A DNA stretch of 64,000 nt from Roseovarius sp. 217 (GTDB lineage: Bacteria > Pseudomonadota > Alphaproteobacteria > Rhodobacterales > Rhodobacteraceae), in assembly GCF_000152845.1 (NCBI RefSeq), contig NZ_CH902586.1, forward strand, positions 73,601 to 137,600, in the 5' to 3' direction. Both the position numbers and the translations under genes were made by a program. This document shows, piece after piece, positions 20,961-28,607 of the stretch; the stretch's first letter is position 1, and every line of letters begins with the position of its first letter. The notes under the pieces were generated by a model. The model searched no databases and was not told the DNA's origin. It worked only from the letters and a program-made list of their open reading frames with translations.

Positions 20961-21739
20961 GACGGGCTGCCTTTGGCAAGAAAGCTGTTGATGCCCTCGA
21001 TCCCTTCGCTGGTTTCCCAGGCATCGGCCAGCCGGTCGGCGGTGTAGATCATGTTGGTTTTCAGGTCATGCGCCGCGACATGGGCGATCAGCGCCTTGGT
21101 ATCGGCCACGGCACCGGGTGCAGCCTGAAGGTGATCATGCACCACCCGTTCAACGGCAGCGTCCAGCGCGTCGGGGGCCACGACCTCGGTCAGAAGCCCG
21201 ATCCGTTCGGCGCGCGCGCTGTCAAACAGGGCGCCCGAAAGCATGGTCTCGCGCGAATGAACCTTGCCGATGCGGGCGACCACATAGGGCGAGATATTCG
21301 CGGGCAGCAGGCCCAGTTTCACCTCGGTCAGGCCGAACCGCGCCTCTTCGGTGCTGATCGTATAGTCGCAAACCGATATCATGCCGACCCCGCCGCCATA
21401 GGCCGGGCCGTTGATCCGCCCGATCAGCGGTTTGGGCAATGTGTCGAGCCGGTGCAAAAGCTGCGCAAGCGTCGCACTTTGCGCGACCCGCTCGGCGCGG
21501 GTCTTTTCTATATTCGAGGCGAACCAGTTGAAATCCCCTCCGGCGCAGAAGCTTTTGCCGACGCCAGTCAAAACCACGATGCGCACATTGTCGGCGAATG
21601 CCAGCCGCCCCGCCGCATCATGCAGTTCCGCAATCAGCGTGCCGTTCAGGGCGTTGTGTTTCTCGGGTCGGTTCAGGGTTACGGTGGCGACACCGCGCGC
21701 ATCGGTCCCGATCAGGAGGGTTTCATACGTCGTCGTCAT
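20945..21739 (-). CDS. Enoyl-CoA hydratase family protein, methylglutaconyl-CoA hydratase-like
   Basis: This 264-residue crotonase lies between the two carboxylase subunit genes. The segment YGGGVGMISVCD has Gly where ordinary hydratases have the first catalytic Glu, while the second Glu remains in FGLTEVKLG, followed by PANISPYVVARIG. From memory, this pattern is typical of methylglutaconyl-CoA hydratases (LiuC) and isohexenylglutaconyl-CoA hydratases (AtuE), which hydrate the carboxylated product of the neighbouring carboxylase. The exact acyl chain is unknown. Confidence 0.85.
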
Positions 21740-21748
21740 GTCATTGCC

Positions 21749-23347
21749 TCACATTCTGAATACGGGTGTATGGCGCCCTGCCCCTGGCACCGATGTTACG
21801 ATGGCCAGGCACAGGCCAAGGATGTCGCGGGTCTGGCCAGGTTCGATCAGCCCGTCATCCCAAAGCCGCGACGTGGCATAATATGGATCGGACTGTTCGC
21901 CATATTGGGCGCGCACCTGCGCCTCGATCCGGGCCATGTCGGCCTGCATCCGGTCAGGGTCGCCGCCTTTCTGGCGGCGCAGTTCCAGCATCACGTTGGT
22001 GGCGATATCGGCCGACATAGTGGCCAGTTCTGCCGTGGGCCATGCGAACAGGAAATCCGGCCCGAAGCCGCGCCCGCACATGCCGTAATTGCCCGCGCCG
22101 TAAGAGCCACCCAGCAGGACCGACAGTCGCGGCACCTTGGCCACAGACATGGCATAGACCAGCTTGGCGCTGTCCTTGGCGATGCCGCCGCGCTCGGCCT
22201 CTGTCCCGACCATGAAGCCCGAGATGTTGTGCAGGAACAAAAGCGGGATATTGCGCTGGTCGCACATCGAAACAAACTGCGCCCCCTTGAGTGAACTGTC
22301 CGACAGAAGCGCGCCGTTATTGGCCAGGATGCCGACGCGATAGCCATGGATGCGCGCCGTGCCGCAGACCAGCGTCTCGCCCCAGCCGGGCTTGAATTCC
22401 CGGAACTCGCCCGCGTCGATCATGCGCAGCAGAACTTCGCGCATGTCGTAGGGCTCCTTGCGGTCGGCGCTGATGATGCCGGGCAATTCGGAGGGATCAT
22501 GTGCGGGCGGCGCGGGGGCTGCGTCGGGCTGCATCGGGCGCGATTGGCCGAGCTCGGCCACGATGTCGCGCATCAGCGCCAGCGCATGGTATTCATCCTC
22601 GGCAAGATGGTCGGACACGCCCGAGACGCGCGTGTGCATTTCGGCACCGCCAAGCGTTTCGCCATCGACCTCTTCGTTGATCGCCACCTTGACGATCGAG
22701 GGTCCGCCCAGATGGATGCGGGCGTTGCCGCGCACCATGATGACCTCGTCCGACAGGGCGGGGATATAGGCACCGCCCGCCGTGCAGCCCCCGAACACCG
22801 CCGAGATCTGCGGCAGCCCGCTGGCCGACATGTTGGTCTGGCGATAGAAGGAATTGCCGAAATGGCGGGCGTCGGGAAACACCCGATCCTGTTCCGGCAG
22901 ATAGGCCCCGCCGCAATCCACCAGATACAGGCAGGGCATCCGGTTGTCCGCCGCGATTTCCTGGGCGCGGATGTGTTTCTGCACGGTCTCGTGGTAAAAA
23001 GAGCCACCCTTCACCGTCGCGTCATTGGCGATCACCATGCAGGGCAGCCCATGAACGATGCCGATGCCGGTCACGATCCCCGCACCAGGCACCTCGCCGC
23101 CGTATTGCCCGTAGGCCGCGAGCGACGACAGTTCCAGAAACGCCGTGCCCGGATCCACCAGCAGGTCGATCCTCTCGCGCACAAGGAGCTTGCCGCGTTT
23201 GCGGTGACGTTCCACCATATCGGGGCGTCCGCCCGAGGTGGCCTCGGCAATCCGCGCGCGCAGCGTCTCGACCCGCGCGCTTTGCGCCTGGTGATTGCGT
23301 GCGTAGATCTCTGATGCGGTCAGCACGGCTGTTTCAAGGCGCGCCAT
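21749..23347 (-). CDS. Acyl-CoA carboxylase beta (carboxyltransferase) subunit (first set)
   Basis: This 532-residue carboxyltransferase has the N-half acyl-CoA site (VIANDATVKGGSFYHETVQK, FGGCTAGGAYIPALSDE) and the C-half biotin-binding site (FLHNISGFMVGTEAE, LGGSYGAGNYGMCGRGF). It resembles the methylcrotonyl/geranyl-CoA carboxylase beta branch rather than propionyl-CoA carboxylase, judged from LDPG-style N-terminal motifs and the neighbouring hydratase. It follows the TetR gene by only a few bases, so regulator and carboxylase are probably co-transcribed. Together with the alpha subunit it would carboxylate the gamma-carbon of a beta-methyl enoyl-CoA (family knowledge). Confidence 0.88.
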   Translation of the reverse strand: MARLETAVLTASEIYARNHQAQSARVETLRARIAEATSGGRPDMVERHRKRGKLLVRERIDLLVDPGTAFLELSSLAAYGQYGGEVPGAGIVTGIGIVHGLPCMVIANDATVKGGSFYHETVQKHIRAQEIAADNRMPCLYLVDCGGAYLPEQDRVFPDARHFGNSFYRQTNMSASGLPQISAVFGGCTAGGAYIPALSDEVIMVRGNARIHLGGPSIVKVAINEEVDGETLGGAEMHTRVSGVSDHLAEDEYHALALMRDIVAELGQSRPMQPDAAPAPPAHDPSELPGIISADRKEPYDMREVLLRMIDAGEFREFKPGWGETLVCGTARIHGYRVGILANNGALLSDSSLKGAQFVSMCDQRNIPLLFLHNISGFMVGTEAERGGIAKDSAKLVYAMSVAKVPRLSVLLGGSYGAGNYGMCGRGFGPDFLFAWPTAELATMSADIATNVMLELRRQKGGDPDRMQADMARIEAQVRAQYGEQSDPYYATSRLWDDGLIEPGQTRDILGLCLAIVTSVPGAGRHTPVFRM

Positions 23348-23350
23348 GGG

Positions 23351-23965
23351 TCAGGTCTCCTGTTCTTCGAGTATTCCGTGGAGGAACACATCGGCATAGG
23401 TTTGCGACAACGCATCTGCACTGCCGCGATCTGGGTCGAACCATTCAAGCGTGGCGTTCAACGCGCCAATCAGCATCAGGCGCAGGCGGCGAATGTCGAG
23501 GCCAGCTTTCAGCGCGCCGGTATTCTGAAGCCAGGACAACAGGTTGTCCCATTCGGCCTCATAGGCGCGGCGGGTGGGCAGATTGGCATCCCGGACGGAT
23601 TGCGGCACCTGCCCGAAAATGCGCACATTGGCCGAAGAATAATCGCTTGCATCGAGAAGCGCGCGCAGATGCGCTCCGATTGCGGTTCTCAGGATCGCTT
23701 CGGCACCGGTGCCCTCGGGCAACGCGGAAACGGCTTGGCGCATGCTCTCGTGAACGACTTGAATACCTGCATCCAGAACGGCCGCGACGATCTCATCCTT
23801 GGAGCCGAAATGGTAGTAGATGCTGCCCGCCTTGATCCCTGCGGCCTCGGCGATCTTTCTGAGCGACACCGCTCCATAGCCCTGTTCGCGGAAGAGTCGC
23901 GCGGCAACATTCAGCACGCCCTCGCGGCCCACCACGTTGCGCGGGGTCTTGCTGGTCTCGCTCAT
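23351..23965 (-). CDS. TetR-family regulator of the carboxylase operon
   Basis: This 204-residue repressor has its helix-turn-helix at about 33-52 (SLRKIAEAAGIKAGSIYYHF). Its C-terminal domain has SANVR (about 111-115) and EWFDPDR, motifs shared with both halves of the fused regulator at 28608-29969, so the three domains are paralogues. ATG 23965 was chosen as start; the frame is open further upstream but runs into the operator and IS. It is the first gene of the operon, and a palindromic operator lies 40 bp upstream, pointing to autoregulation. It may be the functional analogue of AtuR-type repressors. Confidence 0.85.
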   Translation of the reverse strand: MSETSKTPRNVVGREGVLNVAARLFREQGYGAVSLRKIAEAAGIKAGSIYYHFGSKDEIVAAVLDAGIQVVHESMRQAVSALPEGTGAEAILRTAIGAHLRALLDASDYSSANVRIFGQVPQSVRDANLPTRRAYEAEWDNLLSWLQNTGALKAGLDIRRLRLMLIGALNATLEWFDPDRGSADALSQTYADVFLHGILEEQET

Positions 23966-24004
23966 CGTGGTATCCGGCAAGGCTTTTCTTTCGCAAATTA
24001 CATA

Positions 24005-24020
24005 ACTAACATACGTTAGG
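24005..24020. promoter_or_regulatory. Palindromic operator, site 1
   Basis: The sequence actaacatacgttagg has the core ctaac-N4-gttag shared with five other sites in this window (consensus tctaacNNNNgttaga). It lies 40 bp before the TetR start at 23965. The two edge bases deviate from consensus. Confidence 0.65.
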
Positions 24021-24181
24021 CATTCCAGCACTACCCTGTCAACCTTCTCGACACGTTTACCGGCGGTCTCTGAAATAGCCGTGGCCGTGTCGATGTCCTG
24101 ATGAGTCGTCAAGACATATGCGGCCATCGTAGCCTCCCTGCTGCCGAAACAGTGCAACCAAGTTTTTCGCGGTGATTTGGT

Positions 24182-24189
24182 TTGCCCTG
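24182..24189. repeat. 8-bp target duplication of the IS256-family element, left copy
   Basis: The sequence ttgccctg is identical to 25637-25644. Confidence 0.85.
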
Positions 24190-24328
24190 GGTAGTGCCCC
24201 ACCGGGTGGTGTAAGAGGCCGCACGCGGAGCCTTTTGGCGTAGCGTAGCGTGCGGCCGGGCTGGCGGCCACCGCGCTTCTTCGTAGTCTGAGGTTGTTCA
24301 AAGACCGATGACAACGAAGGAGAGCACG

Positions 24329-25569
24329 ATGACCGAGACCATGATTGACCTTCCGAGCGTGATCGCCAAGAGCGATGATGCCGATTTTCTGCGCGAGCTG
24401 ATCCAGGATGCTGCACAGCGTCTGATGGACATCGAAGTGGCTGCTGTCTGCGGTGCCGGACACGGCGAGCGCAGCCCGGACCGGGAGAACCATCGCAACG
24501 GCTACCGACCGCGGCAATGGGACACCCGGGCAGGCACCATCGGCCTGAACATCCCCAAGCTGCGCAAGGGCAGCTATTTCCCCACGTTCCTGGAGCCGCG
24601 CCGGACAGCCGAGAAGGCGCTGATGGCCGTGATACAGGAAGCCTATATCCACGGGATCTCCACGCGGGCTGTCGACGATCTGGTGCGCGCCATGGGACTG
24701 ACGGGCACCTCCAAGAGCCAGGTCTCACGGCTGTGCGAGGTGATCGACGAGAGGGTACAGGCATTCTTGAACCGGCCCCTCGAGGGCGACTGGCCCTTCC
24801 TCTGGCTCGACGCCACTTATGTGAAGCTGCGCGAGGGCGGACGCATCATCTCGATGGCGGTGATAGTGGCCGTCGCGGTCAACACTGACGGGCGGCGCGA
24901 GATCCTGGGGATCACTGTCATGCCCTCCGAAGCCGAGACCTTCTGGGTCGACTTGCCTCACGGTCTCTCACGCGTCGTGGGTTGCGTGGCGTGCAGTTGG
25001 TCATCAGCGATGCGCACGAGGGCCTCAAAGCGTTCGTCGGGCAAACGGTCCCCCGGACCGTTTGCTGATCCTCCTTACCACGCAAGGTCCTGGGCACCGG
25101 CTGGCAGCGCTGTCGCGTGCATTTCCAGCGCAACCTCCTCACCCGTGTGGGAAAGACCAACAAGCCGGTGATCAGCGCCGTGGTGAAGACCGTCTTCGCC
25201 GAGAAGGACCGCGACCAGGCCCATGCCCGCTGGCGCGAGGTCGTCGACAGCGTGCGCGAGCGGTTCCGGGATGTCGCTGAGCTCATGGACGAGGCAGAGC
25301 ATGACGTGCTGGCCTACATGGCTTTCGATGAGAGCCTGCGCTCGAAGCTGCACAGCACCAACCCGCTGGAGCGCGTCAACAAGGAGATCAAGCGACGGAC
25401 CAACGTTGTCGGGATCTTCCCCAACCGTGAAGCCGTGATCCGGCTCGTCGGCGCGCTGATGCTGGAGCAGAACGACGAATGGGCCGTCTCCCGCCGCTAC
25501 ATGCCGGTGGAAAAGCTGACCGCCATGTGCCACGATGAAAGTGAGACGGCGATGATCGCCGCTCAGTGA
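24329..25569 (+). pseudogene. IS256-family transposase broken by a small palindromic insertion
   Basis: Start ATG 24329 follows AAGGAG. The first part (MTETMIDLPSVIAKSDDADF, FLWLDATYVKLREGG with the first Asp, LGITVMPSEAETFW) is an IS256 mutator-type transposase. Near 24970 the frame shifts, and at 25041-25065 a perfect hairpin (11-bp arms, 3-nt loop) interrupts the coding sequence between GLKAFVG and VLGTGWQRC. The C-terminal third resumes in another frame (LLTRVGKTNKPVISAVVKT, STNPLERVNKEIKRRTNVVG with the catalytic Glu) and ends at 25569. The summed length is about the normal 400 residues plus about 14 extra codons. It is inactive as read. Confidence 0.85.
25041..25065. repeat. REP-like palindrome inside the IS256 transposase gene
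   Basis: The arms gcaaacggtcc (25041-25051) and ggaccgtttgc (25055-25065) are perfectly complementary, with a ccc loop. The palindrome sits within an insertion of about 40 bp relative to the expected transposase sequence. It was seen only once in this window. Confidence 0.6.
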
Positions 25570-25636
25570 ACGAGCAGCACCAGCTATGAAGAAGCAGGTG
25601 GACGCCAGTTCCTACACCACTCCTCGGGGCACTACC

Positions 25637-25644
25637 TTGCCCTG
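25637..25644. repeat. 8-bp target duplication of the IS256-family element, right copy
   Basis: The sequence ttgccctg is identical to 24182-24189. Confidence 0.85.
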
Positions 25645-25984
25645 ACCGCAGGTGTCATAACATCCTAGCCCTATAGCCTCGGATTTTTCCGGCCTTTGAC
25701 ATGGAACAATCCTGACATGGCCAACTTAAGCCTTGTCGCGCTTTTCTTTCTTTCATTTCTGATTCGGCGTACTATCAACGATGCGCCGGTTTGCCTCGCT
25801 GCCTGATCCGCCGCGCTTTCTGCTGATTTCGATCGTCTTTTGATCAAAGCAGATACGTACCCAGTTCTTGTCTCAGTTCGAGGGCCAGCGGCCGGGCAGT
25901 TGACGTGTTGCCAAAGCCTCCCCGCATCTTTCTTTCGCTTTGGGTGCAACGTCCCGTCGCAAAAAAGCTTGGCTTGATCTAATT
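25645..25984. other. Intergenic region upstream of the SDR-crotonase-thioesterase operon
   Basis: This stretch of about 340 bp holds no gene I can support. A 92-codon minus-strand frame at 25671-25949 is basic and low in recognisable motifs. Before the IS256 insertion this DNA was continuous with the upstream region of the TetR operon, so it was probably the shared divergent promoter region. An operator copy lies at its right edge. Confidence 0.4.
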
Positions 25985-26000
25985 TCTAACATGTGTTTGA
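25985..26000. promoter_or_regulatory. Palindromic operator, site 2 (degenerate)
   Basis: The sequence tctaacatgtgtttga matches the left arm exactly and the right arm (gttaga) with one mismatch. It lies 43 bp before the ATG at 26043. Confidence 0.5.
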
Positions 26001-26042
26001 TTTCAGTCGACGCGATTGACACTCTGTTCGGCGGGTAAATAC

Positions 26043-26897
26043 ATGAGCGAAGAAAAAGCGCGGCGCTTTGCGCCAGACCTTATGGCCGGCCAGGTCGCGC
26101 TGGTTACCGGCTCCGGCTCGGGCATGGGTCGTGCCACGGCGCTGGAAATGGCTTCTTGCGGGGCTAGGCTGGCGCTGTTTGCGCGCCGTCAGGAGCCGCT
26201 GGAAGGGACCGCCCGGATGATCCGCGCGGCGGGTCGCGAGGCCTTTGTCGTGCCCGGCGACACCCGCGACGAAGACAGCATCGAAGCTGCGATGGGGCGC
26301 ATCAAGGACCACTACGGGCAGCTTGACGTGCTGGTGAACAATGCGGGCGGCCAGTATATCGCTGCCGCGCGCGACATCACCAACAAGGGATTCGAGGCCG
26401 TGATCCGCAACAACCTGATCGGATCCTGGCAGATGACCCGCGCCGTGGCCGATCATTTCATGTATGACAGCGGCGGCTCCATCGTCTTTGTCACCGCCAT
26501 TTCAGCGCGCACCGCGCTCACCGGTTTCACCCATACCGTCGCCGCCCGCGCCGGTGTGACGGGTATGATGAAGACGCTGGCCGCTGAATGGGGCGAATAC
26601 GGTATCCGCCTTAACTGTGTGGCGCCGGGCACGATCAAGACCGAGGCGCTTGGCCGCTACCCCATTCCGCCGGAACGCTGGCAGGAACTCAACCGCTCGG
26701 TCCTGAACCGGATGGGCGCGGCCGAGGACATCGCCGGCACGATCATCTTCCTCGCGTCCCGACTGGGGAATTTCATTACCGGTGAAGACATCTATATAGA
26801 CGGCGGGGAAACCCTGCACATGGCTCACGATGCCCGTGACATGATAAATCCCGAAATGTTCGAGAAACGCGAACGAGGAGATGGCAAGAATGAGTAA
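26043..26897 (+). CDS. SDR family oxidoreductase, trans-2-enoyl-CoA reductase (PECR)-like
   Basis: This 284-residue SDR has TGSGSGMG (about 22-29) for the dinucleotide and VNNAGG near residue 100. The usual catalytic YxxxK is replaced: the segment reads HTVAARAGV (about 164-172), with Thr and Arg in the Tyr and Lys positions. From memory, peroxisomal trans-2-enoyl-CoA reductases show a similar His..Arg pattern, and 2,4-dienoyl-CoA reductases also lack the Tyr, so an enoyl-CoA reductase is more likely than an alcohol dehydrogenase. It is the first gene of an operon (crotonase and two thioesterases follow), behind a copy of the shared operator. ATG 26043 was chosen because longer frames enter the operator region. 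Confidence 0.8.
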   Translation: MSEEKARRFAPDLMAGQVALVTGSGSGMGRATALEMASCGARLALFARRQEPLEGTARMIRAAGREAFVVPGDTRDEDSIEAAMGRIKDHYGQLDVLVNNAGGQYIAAARDITNKGFEAVIRNNLIGSWQMTRAVADHFMYDSGGSIVFVTAISARTALTGFTHTVAARAGVTGMMKTLAAEWGEYGIRLNCVAPGTIKTEALGRYPIPPERWQELNRSVLNRMGAAEDIAGTIIFLASRLGNFITGEDIYIDGGETLHMAHDARDMINPEMFEKRERGDGKNE

Positions 26898-27693
26898 ACC
26901 CCCCGTTCTTCTGGATATCTCCGACAGGATCGCCACAATCACGTTGAACGATCCCGAACGTCGCAACCCGGTTACCGGCAACGACATGATTGCTGTCCTT
27001 CTCGAGACATTCGAGAAGGTACAGGCAGACCCGCAAGTAAGCGTCATGATCCTGACCGGGGCCGACCCGGCCTTCTGTGCAGGCGGCGACATCAAGGAGA
27101 TGAACGACCCCGAAAGTGTCTTTCGCAAGGAACCGTTTGCGGCGGCGCAGAGCTATGTCGACGGGGTGCAGCGCCTGCCTCTGGCGCTTTACAATCTGGA
27201 TATTCCGACCATCGCCGCGGTCAACGGCCCGGCGGTTGGCGCGGGATGCGACCTGACCATGATGTGTGACATGCGCGTCGCCTCGGAAAAGGCGCGGTTC
27301 GGCGAGGTGTTCCTGAACCTCGGCATCATTCCAGGCGACGCGGGCAGCTGGTTCATGCTGCGCCGTCTGGGCCACCAGAAAGCCGCCGATCTGACCTTTT
27401 CGGGACGCATGGTCGATGCCGCCGAGGCGCTGGAGCTGGGTATGGTTCTGGAGGTCGTGGCCCATGACCGGCTCATGGACCGCGCCCGCGCCCGCGCGGC
27501 CGTCATCGCATCGAAGCCGCCGCGCGCAGTGCGTGTCGCCAAGCGCCTGATGCGCAATGCCGAACGGATGGATCTGCCCGATTTCCTGAATTCCGCGGCG
27601 GCCTATCAAGCGTTGATGCATCAGACCGAAGACCACCATGAGGCGGTCGCGGCGTTTCTTGAAAAACGAAAACCGAACTTCACAGGGCGCTAG
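26890..27693 (+). CDS. Crotonase-family protein (enoyl-CoA hydratase/isomerase-like)
   Basis: This protein has 267 residues from ATG 26890, which has GAGGAG 9 nt upstream; ATG 26881 is an alternative. The gene overlaps the SDR stop. The oxyanion-hole region (FCAGGDIKEMND) is present. At the two hydratase glutamate positions it has Asp (GAGCDLTMM) and no acid (FGEVFLNLG has Glu two positions earlier), so isomerase or another crotonase reaction is at least as likely as hydration. Co-transcription with an enoyl-CoA-reductase-like SDR suggests double-bond handling during degradation of an unsaturated or ring-derived acyl-CoA. Confidence 0.82.
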   Translation: MSKPPVLLDISDRIATITLNDPERRNPVTGNDMIAVLLETFEKVQADPQVSVMILTGADPAFCAGGDIKEMNDPESVFRKEPFAAAQSYVDGVQRLPLALYNLDIPTIAAVNGPAVGAGCDLTMMCDMRVASEKARFGEVFLNLGIIPGDAGSWFMLRRLGHQKAADLTFSGRMVDAAEALELGMVLEVVAHDRLMDRARARAAVIASKPPRAVRVAKRLMRNAERMDLPDFLNSAAAYQALMHQTEDHHEAVAAFLEKRKPNFTGR

Positions 27694-27705
27694 GGGAAAC
27701 AACGC

Positions 27706-28182
27706 ATGCGTGACATTACACGGGAGAAAATTGACCAGATCGCACAGATGTGGAATGCGCGCGGTAAGGGTCTGATTGACCATATGGCGCTTGAGATCGA
27801 AGAAGTATCGACCGAAGGCGTTCGGGTGAGGATGCCGTTCAATCCGGATTTCTGCGTTGACAGAGATCAGACCCTTCTTCACGGCGGCATCCTGACGGCC
27901 CTTCTCGACAGTGTATTCGGACTCGCAAACTTTATTGCCATCCAGGGTGTCAGCACGATGGCAACGCTTGACCTAAGGGTCGATTACCTGCGGCCTGCAC
28001 ATTCCCGAGCAGATATCTTCGTGCGTGCCCATTGCTATCGTCAGACTCGTCATATCGCCTTCAATTCTGGCAATATCTGGTTCGATGGCCATGAGGATGC
28101 GGAGATTGCCCGCGGATCCGCCTCGTTTGCCTTGACGCGCGGTGAAACCAGCCTGTTTGACGCCATGACAAGGGAAAAATGA
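27706..28182 (+). CDS. Hotdog-fold thioesterase (PaaI family), first of a pair
   Basis: This 158-residue hotdog protein has the PaaI-type helix motif LLHGGILTALLDSVFGLA (about 64-81) and LDLRVDYLRPA (about 88-98). Such proteins hydrolyse acyl-CoA thioesters and often clear dead-end CoA esters in aromatic and alicyclic pathways. It overlaps the next gene, which encodes a second member of the same family, by 4 bp. A heteromeric or two-specificity arrangement is possible (inference). Confidence 0.82.
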   Translation: MRDITREKIDQIAQMWNARGKGLIDHMALEIEEVSTEGVRVRMPFNPDFCVDRDQTLLHGGILTALLDSVFGLANFIAIQGVSTMATLDLRVDYLRPAHSRADIFVRAHCYRQTRHIAFNSGNIWFDGHEDAEIARGSASFALTRGETSLFDAMTREK

Positions 28183-28589
28183 ACATGATGACCTTGCAAA
28201 TCGTCAATGCAAATGTCTCCCGGGTGCCGTTCTTCCGATTTCTCAACTTCGAGGTCCAGAGCATGGACAGTCTCCATGCCGAAGCTGAGATGACCTTTTT
28301 AGAACGCCATATCGGCAACCCGGTCATGGAGCATTACCACGGCGGCATAATCGCAAGCTTCATGGAAGCCACTTCTGCAATCGCTGTTCAGCCGGATTTT
28401 GCGGACGTCCCTGCCAAGCCGATCAATCTTACCGTCGATTATCTCAGGCCGGGCGTGAGAGGCCCGCTCTATGCCCGCGCTACGGTGACGCGCAAAGGCA
28501 AGCGCATCGCGAGCGTGAGGGTGATGGCATGGCAGACGGACCAAGAAAAACCAGTCGCGGAAGGGCTTTACCACTTCCTTTTGGTCTGA
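28179..28589 (+). CDS. Hotdog-fold thioesterase (PaaI family), second of a pair
   Basis: This 136-residue protein has YHGGIIASFMEATSAIAV and INLTVDYLRPGVRGP, the same two motif blocks as its upstream neighbour, but the two differ considerably elsewhere. Its ATG overlaps the preceding stop. It is the last gene of the operon and ends 18 bp before the stop of the convergent fused TetR gene. Confidence 0.82.
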   Translation: MNMMTLQIVNANVSRVPFFRFLNFEVQSMDSLHAEAEMTFLERHIGNPVMEHYHGGIIASFMEATSAIAVQPDFADVPAKPINLTVDYLRPGVRGPLYARATVTRKGKRIASVRVMAWQTDQEKPVAEGLYHFLLV

Positions 28590-28607
28590 TCGCAATAGTT
28601 GCGATCA

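Larger units (their letters stand above)
24190..25636 (+). mobile_element. IS256-family insertion sequence
   Basis: The 1447-bp element has imperfect inverted ends of about 24 bp: left ggtagtgccccaccgggtgg (24190-24209) against the complement of the right end at 25613-25636, with 11 outer bases identical. It is flanked by the perfect 8-bp direct repeat ttgccctg at 24182-24189 and 25637-25644, the duplication size made by IS256 elements. The insertion lies upstream of the TetR-carboxylase operon, between operator site 1 and the rest of the upstream DNA. Confidence 0.9.

Noticed and set aside
25671..25949. 92-codon minus-strand frame as a gene
   Set aside because: Basic, no motif, no ribosome site and no neighbour logic; lies in a regulatory region.
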